Shown here in pieces: positions 59,885 to 64,000 of a stretch of DNA of 64,000 nucleotides. Made by a program: the position numbers and the translations under genes. Origin of the DNA: Sinorhizobium sp. 6-70 (GTDB lineage: Bacteria > Pseudomonadota > Alphaproteobacteria > Rhizobiales > Rhizobiaceae); NCBI RefSeq assembly GCF_030124375.1, contig NZ_JASKLS010000006.1, positions 227,222 to 291,221 on the forward strand, written 5' to 3'. The first letter of the stretch is position 1, and each line of letters begins with the position of its first letter. Below the pieces are notes generated by a model. That model made no database searches. It was not told the origin of the DNA and worked only from the letters and a program-made list of their open reading frames with translations.

Positions 59885-60451
59885 ATGCGCAACACACTTT
59901 CTCAACCGGCCTGGGTTGAAAACAAACTGAGGCTCGATCCGAAGCGTTTTCCGCAGCATGCAACCTACGCCTTGCGCGGCCATGCGGGTAATGTCACCAT
60001 CAGCCTCGACGAACGTGGCGCTGTTTTGCGCAAGGTGCTACCATCGAGCGGCTTGCCGCTTTCGATCGCGCTGCCTGCGCGGGCGTTCAAGGGTGTTGCA
60101 GCGCGGGCCATCGACCACGGCGACGGAGAGGTTACAGTGACGCTCGAACTCCATCATGACGATCCGGATCTTTGCATCCCGCTGCTCGTCGCCCACGACC
60201 TTTCCGACATTGCAGCCGACTGGCGGGCCTGGGCGGAAGCCTACCGCATCCCGATGCTGATGGTGGAAGCCGACGGTGTCGCCCGCCCGCTGGAAGAGCA
60301 CCTCGGCGATGTTCGCACCGCTCCGGCGAAACCGCGTCGCCGCCACTCTTTTTTCGCCGAGCGCCGCCCGCGCTTTCTCGTGCGCCGCTCGACCGGGACA
60401 CTCGGCGTTCACATGAAAATCGACGGGCGCGAGATTATCGCCCGGACCTGA
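59885..60451 (+). CDS. DUF6101-like protein of unknown function
   Basis: A 188 aa soluble protein with WVENKLRLDPKRFPQHATYAL, an internal SLDERGAVLRKVLPSSGLPLSIALPARAFKGVAARA region and a basic C-terminus (AKPRRRHSFFAERRPRFLVRRSTG). Proteins of this kind are widespread in Rhizobiales; the DUF6101 assignment is from memory and moderately sure. ATG 59885 follows AAGGGCG. No catalytic motif is evident; it might bind nucleic acid through its basic tail. Confidence 0.78.
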   Translation: MRNTLSQPAWVENKLRLDPKRFPQHATYALRGHAGNVTISLDERGAVLRKVLPSSGLPLSIALPARAFKGVAARAIDHGDGEVTVTLELHHDDPDLCIPLLVAHDLSDIAADWRAWAEAYRIPMLMVEADGVARPLEEHLGDVRTAPAKPRRRHSFFAERRPRFLVRRSTGTLGVHMKIDGREIIART

Positions 60452-60550
60452 TTTCCTCTCCGATCGACTCCAGTGCGAGGACCGGCCGAGCCCCTGCGGC
60501 CGGCCTTCGTCTTTTCGCGTTGGCGATGCCGCTCCCGCCTGCACGCTACT

Positions 60551-60652
60551 GCATGTTTCCTTAAATCGTAGCCGATTTGCGGATAAAAACATGCAGCAAT
60601 TCAAAGTGCTACAGCGTCCTTTGCGCGTCTGATCAGATGCGCGGCGCTGTAG
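60551..60652 (+). repeat. RIME1-like element, copy 3
   Basis: GCATGTTTCCTTAAATCG to AAAAACATGC, then AGCAATTCAAAGTGCTACAG, CGTCCTTTGCGCGTCTG, ATCAGATGCGCGGCGCTGTAG. Close match to copy 1. It lies in the 322-base gap upstream of the 34-codon ORF. Confidence 0.78.
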
Positions 60653-60773
60653 TGGAATTTGCCGTGGAGGTTTTCCACATCTTGCGGGCAAATGTTACCG
60701 CAGAAACAGTGGGTTCGCCTTCTTCGTGCCATATGCGCTCCATAGCCAAAGGCACGAATGAAGGAGATATCGC

Positions 60774-60878
60774 ATGCGCAAGCATCTGCTCGCCGTCCTC
60801 ATCGCCATTCGGGCCGCTTTCCGCGCGCGTGCTGCCGTCAAGCCGCGCAAGCCCGATAGCGGACCAAGCTGGGCATAA
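60774..60878 (+). CDS. Candidate 34 aa small protein
   Basis: ATG at 60774 is preceded by AAGGAG at 7 bases, one of the best ribosome-binding sites in the window. The frame encodes MRKHLLAVLIAIRAAFRARA then VKPRKPDSGPSWA and stops with TAA. It is an amphipathic or membrane-seeking N-terminal helix followed by a basic Pro-rich tail. Net charge is strongly positive. It does not overlap another gene; ubiA ends at 60962 on the other strand. Conservation is untested. Confidence 0.55.
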   Translation: MRKHLLAVLIAIRAAFRARAAVKPRKPDSGPSWA

Positions 60879-60961
60879 GGAGGCCCCGCCAATGGATTGG
60901 CTTGACCGAATGCCGGTCGCACGAAAGTCCACACGTCCTCCGGACCCAGCCGGAGGATTTT

Positions 60962-61921
60962 TCATATGAGGCGTACGAGAAGCGTCAGCACAAGGCCGGC
61001 AAAAACAATGAGGCCGACGACGCTGTTGAACTTGAACAATGCCAAGCATTGCAACGGGTCATGGATATTCAGCACCAGGATCTGATAGCCAAGCATCACC
61101 GCCGCGACCAGGAGAGCCGCATAAGCGAAGAAGCCCGCGCCCGCCGCGACAAAGGCCAGCAGCATCAGCAAGACGGCTAATCCGTAGAGCCCGATCAGCC
61201 ATGGCCGCGGATTGTCACCGAACCGGCGCGCGGTCGAACGGACGCCGATCAGTTCGTCATCCTCCCTGTCCTGATAGGCGTAGATGGTGTCGTAGCCAAT
61301 GGTCCAGGCGATCGCGGCACCGTAGAGCAAAATGGACGCAAGCGAGAGTTCGCCGAACTCCGCCGACCAACCCATTATGGCGCCCCAGGAAAATGCGAGG
61401 CCGAGGAAGAATTGCGGCCAGTCCGTGAAACGCTTGGCAAAGGGGTAGACCGCCACCAGGGCCAGCGACAGAATACCGAGGAAAACGGTGAAGCCGTTGA
61501 ACTGCAGCAGGACGAGAAGACCCACAAGGGCCTGCAGCACCATGAACGCCTTGGCCTGGAAACGCGTGACACGCCCGGAAGGCAGGGGACGCGACCGCGT
61601 GCGCGCCACTTCCATGTCGATATCGTGGTCGACGATGTCATTGTAGGTGCAGCCGGCACCGCGCATCGCGATCGCGCCGACCGTGAAAAGAACAACGTGG
61701 AGCAGGAAACGGCTTGCCGAGAAGCTGCCGAGGCTTGCCGCCGCCGTGGACGCCAGCGCGGCCGACCAGAGGCACGGCCATAACAAAAGCTGCCAGCCGA
61801 TCGGCCTGTCCCAGCGGGCAAGCTGCGCATAGGGCCAGAATACGCGCGGCAATACGCGATAAACCCAGTTGTTGGACGGTGCGTCGTGAACGCGGCCGGA
61901 ATCTAAAGAGGAAGTGTTCAT
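60962..61921 (-). CDS. ubiA: 4-hydroxybenzoate octaprenyl/decaprenyltransferase
   Basis: Membrane prenyltransferase of ubiquinone synthesis. The 319 aa protein has LARWDRPIGWQLLLWPCLW, the first Asp motif GCTYNDIVDHDIDMEVARTRSRPLPSG and the second YDTIYAYQDREDDELIGVRSTARRFG, with about eight helices. These are diagnostic of UbiA rather than CtaB. ATG 61921 starts the protein; a RIME1-like copy lies upstream. Confidence 0.96.
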   Translation of the reverse strand: MNTSSLDSGRVHDAPSNNWVYRVLPRVFWPYAQLARWDRPIGWQLLLWPCLWSAALASTAAASLGSFSASRFLLHVVLFTVGAIAMRGAGCTYNDIVDHDIDMEVARTRSRPLPSGRVTRFQAKAFMVLQALVGLLVLLQFNGFTVFLGILSLALVAVYPFAKRFTDWPQFFLGLAFSWGAIMGWSAEFGELSLASILLYGAAIAWTIGYDTIYAYQDREDDELIGVRSTARRFGDNPRPWLIGLYGLAVLLMLLAFVAAGAGFFAYAALLVAAVMLGYQILVLNIHDPLQCLALFKFNSVVGLIVFAGLVLTLLVRLI

Positions 61922-61986
61922 CGCTCCTGTTTGGCTCCCCGAGGCCGGGCGGTCAAGCGGCGGCACTCCGTTCCACAGTCGGTGCC

Positions 61987-62089
61987 GCATGTTTCCTTAA
62001 ATCGTAGCCGATTCAAGATAGAAACATGCAGGAATTCAAAGTGGTCCAGTGTCCTTTGCGCGTCTGACAAGACACGGGGGCGCCGTCGG
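61987..62089 (+). repeat. RIME1-like element, copy 4 (degenerate)
   Basis: GCATGTTTCCTTAAATCG to ATAGAAACATGC followed by GGTCCAGTGTCCTTTGCG and GTCTGACAAGACACGG. The second palindrome has decayed (GTCCAGTG and CGCCGTCGG instead of CTACAGCG / CGCTGTAG). It fills the gap between ubiA and the MipA-like gene. Confidence 0.7.
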
Positions 62090-62092
62090 CCG

Positions 62093-62896
62093 TCAAGGAA
62101 GCGTGAAGTCGAAGCGGTAGGTCGCTGAAACCCCGACCAGAAGCTGATTGCGGCTGCCGCGTTCACGTACCAGGCTCGAATCGGCGGCGGGACCCATCAA
62201 TCGCCGGTATTCGGTATAGGCGCTGGTCTCCAGTTTCTCGGTCGCCTGCCAGGTAATCGCCGCGCCGACGCCGGCGGAGTGGATGCCGCCTCCCGGATCA
62301 TAGGCGCTCAGGCCGGATGCAGCCGATTCCCTGTTGTTTACACCGTAATAGGTGTCGAAATAATCACTCGTCGCCGCCGTCAGCCGCGGCCCGCCGGAAA
62401 CCCGTACTGTGTCGCTGACATCGACGAAGGCGTCTGCCGCAACGTCCGCGACGACACCGTGATGACTGCGGATACCCTGGCGGACCTCGGCGCGCAGACG
62501 CATCCAATCGGTCGGATAAACCTCGGCGAAGCCGCCGAGTTCGCCACCGAACTTGACTGGATCGAGGCCCTTGAGATCGCTCGACCTATCCTCGTCACGC
62601 TCGAAGATCAGCTTGCCCACGACGCCTGCCCGGAACCCGCCCTGATCGAGGAGCGCGTAGGACATATTGTCGTTGCGCGACGAGAAACGCACGCTGCTGC
62701 CGGCTTTGCCGAGCGAAACCAGCGGCGCTGCCTGGAACATCCGATCCGAAGCGCCTTCATATTTCGGGCCGATGAAGCCGGTGGCACCGACTTTCAGATA
62801 CCAATCGCCCGACCATATGAAGCGACCGTCTTCGGCCGACGCCGCGCTGGCCACCAGAAGAAATGTTCCAGAAAGAAAAGCAAGATGGATACGCAA
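62093..62896 (-). CDS. MipA/OmpV family outer membrane protein
   Basis: A 267 aa beta-barrel with signal peptide (MRIHLAFLSGTFLLVASAASAED). The family start WYLKVGATGFIGPKYEGASDRMFQAAPLVSLGKAG and the terminal strand NQLLVGVSATYRFDFTLP, ending near an aromatic-rich strand, fit MipA/OmpV. Members interact with MltA peptidoglycan hydrolases or act as porins. Flanked on both sides by RIME1-like repeats. Confidence 0.9.
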   Translation of the reverse strand: MRIHLAFLSGTFLLVASAASAEDGRFIWSGDWYLKVGATGFIGPKYEGASDRMFQAAPLVSLGKAGSSVRFSSRNDNMSYALLDQGGFRAGVVGKLIFERDEDRSSDLKGLDPVKFGGELGGFAEVYPTDWMRLRAEVRQGIRSHHGVVADVAADAFVDVSDTVRVSGGPRLTAATSDYFDTYYGVNNRESAASGLSAYDPGGGIHSAGVGAAITWQATEKLETSAYTEYRRLMGPAADSSLVRERGSRNQLLVGVSATYRFDFTLP

Positions 62897-62926
62897 TGAA
62901 CAACTCCGGGTGAATCATTCGCGACC

Positions 62927-63028
62927 GCATGATTCCTTAAATCGGAATCGATTTAAGGACAAAATCATGCAGCAATTCAAAGTGCTACAGCGACCTTTGC
63001 GCGTCCGATTGGACGCGCGGCGCTGTAG
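62927..63028 (+). repeat. RIME1-like element, copy 5
   Basis: First palindrome GCATGATTCCTTAAATCG / CGATTTAAGGACAAAATCATGC, then AGCAATTCAAAGTGCTACAG, CGACCTTTGCGCGTCC, GATTGGACGCGCGGCGCTGTAG. Near-identical to copy 1 in the second module, with compensating changes in the stem (GCGCGTCC / GGACGCGC), which shows the hairpin is maintained. Confidence 0.8.
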
Positions 63029-63163
63029 GCGGGTGGATCGCGCCGGGGCACGAGCCAGGGAGAAAGCTCGGATGTAATACAACCGCCGCTTTATCTGTGG
63101 TCTGTTCCTACGATTCCGTTAACCAGGTCAACCCAGCTTTCGTTTCCCATGGCACGTTATCGG

Positions 63164-63979
63164 TCAGCCTGACTGGTCACGCAAATAGAGGCTTGGCGGC
63201 GCGCCAAGCATGCGCCGGAACATGGTCGTGAACGCCGCGACATTCTCGTAGCCCGCGTCGAGCGCCACGGTGGTGATCGGCTCGCCATCGGCAAGGCGCG
63301 GCAGCGAGCCGAAGATGCAGGCCTGCTGCCGCCAGGTGACGAAACTGATGCCGGTTTCGTGCCGAAAAAGGCGCGTGAAGGACCGGCGGCTGATGCGCAT
63401 GCGATTGGCCCATTGATCAATCGTTGCTGTCGCCGAGGGTACCTTCAGGAACTGCCGGCACAGGGAGGCAAGCCGCTGGTTCTGCGGGAAAGGCAAGCCC
63501 AACGGCCGCTCCGCGAGCCGCGGAATCTCCGCGAGCAACAGATCCATGATCAATTGCTCCCGTCGCTCGGACGACGCTTCGTCCCGAGCACAGACCAAAG
63601 CGTCAATAAGGCTGCCGACGAGCGCGGTGATCTCGACCACGAGCGGGCGATCGGCGCGGCTGGCGGCCGCGGAAATGTAGATCGAATGCATCCGGACATC
63701 GCTCACCATTTCTGCCGAGTGGTCGGTGCCGGCCGGAATGAGCAAGGCGTGCCCCGGAGGGATCATCCAGCGCCCCCTTGGCGTATGTACAAGGACGACT
63801 CCGCAACGCGCCCACCACAACTGCGTCCGGCTATGGCTGTGGGGAGGGATCCTCAAGCCAGCGGCGTAATCCTTGCCAATCGCCAGGACGGAAGCGTTCG
63901 CGCTCTCGATCCACTCCAGGCTTCTGAAATGATCCGCATCCGGCAATTGCGACAGGTAATCTCTTCTCGTTTTCGGCAT
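63164..63979 (-). CDS. AraC-family transcriptional regulator with cupin sensor domain
   Basis: A 271 aa regulator. The N-terminal cupin-like sensor has GLRIPPHSHSRTQLWWARCGVVLVHTPRGRWMIPPGHALLIPAGTDHSAEM. The C-terminal pair of helix-turn-helix motifs is TIDQWANRMRISRRSFTRLFRHETGISFVTWRQQACI and ITTVALDAGYENVAAFTTMFRRMLGAPPSLYLR. Ligand and targets are unknown; the gene it would regulate may lie beyond the window end. A GTG at 63988 is an alternative start. Confidence 0.9.
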   Translation of the reverse strand: MPKTRRDYLSQLPDADHFRSLEWIESANASVLAIGKDYAAGLRIPPHSHSRTQLWWARCGVVLVHTPRGRWMIPPGHALLIPAGTDHSAEMVSDVRMHSIYISAAASRADRPLVVEITALVGSLIDALVCARDEASSERREQLIMDLLLAEIPRLAERPLGLPFPQNQRLASLCRQFLKVPSATATIDQWANRMRISRRSFTRLFRHETGISFVTWRQQACIFGSLPRLADGEPITTVALDAGYENVAAFTTMFRRMLGAPPSLYLRDQSG

Positions 63980-64000
63980 TTGGCCCACTCGCGAAAGAAT

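Overview
The window is about 64 kb of GC-rich chromosome from an alphaproteobacterium of the Rhizobiaceae, most likely Sinorhizobium/Ensifer. The evidence is a complete aa3-type cytochrome oxidase operon, an IalB-family protein, the bioMNY biotin importer, a McpU-like chemoreceptor beside dxs, tlyA and an rRNA uracil methyltransferase, a DUF1217 protein, and at least seven copies of a repeat that looks like the rhizobial element RIME1. Species is inferred from gene content and order only. I see no prophage, transposase, integrase, CRISPR array, rRNA or tRNA; this is mostly core chromosome.

Layout. 1-4.5 kb: a 5'-truncated GGDEF/EAL protein, YqgE/AlgH, a DsbD N-domain protein and a peroxiredoxin. 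4.5-13.8 kb (minus strand): rnhA, thrB, ispH, then the oxidase set read as ctaC-ctaD-ctaB-46 aa protein-ctaG-ctaE-DUF983-SURF1, with a perfect FixK/FNR-type palindrome just upstream of ctaC. 14-27 kb: ialB, ribB (degenerate second domain), aroC, a CHASE-PAS-GGDEF-EAL protein, DUF1344, a histidine phosphatase, fabI, a DnaJ-like protein, a lipoprotein, pdxH, a polysaccharide deacetylase and a D-Ala-D-Ala carboxypeptidase. 27-38 kb: GNAT, tldD, a YcaQ-like glycosylase, then bioM-bioN-bioY running into an acyl-CoA ligase and an unusual thiolase, a thioesterase, an enoyl-reductase-like MDR protein, a histone-deacetylase-like amidohydrolase and xseB. 38-49.6 kb: pirin, dxs, tlyA, a 23S rRNA uracil methyltransferase, a Cache chemoreceptor, an enoyl-CoA hydratase/acyl-CoA dehydrogenase pair behind a palindromic operator, and a ZntB-like transporter. 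50-64 kb: a secreted GH25 muramidase, a gbcAB-like quaternary-amine demethylase pair preceded by a cobalamin riboswitch, an orphan protein, Sua5, an FAD-linked oxidase, a repeat-containing DUF1217 protein, a DUF6101-like protein, a 34-codon small ORF, ubiA, a MipA/OmpV protein and an AraC regulator.

Most interesting. (1) A textbook cobalamin riboswitch lies directly upstream of the Rieske oxygenase/ferredoxin-reductase pair, linking vitamin B12 status to betaine demethylation. Glycine, the end product of betaine breakdown, feeds ALA and corrin synthesis in alphaproteobacteria. (2) bioMNY appears co-transcribed with an acyl-CoA ligase and a thiolase that lacks its second catalytic cysteine, suggesting undescribed acyl chemistry coupled to biotin uptake. 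(3) The aa3 oxidase carries an anaerobox placed where it would block rather than activate transcription. (4) RIME1-like repeats supply the stop codons of two genes and the near-complete leader of a third.
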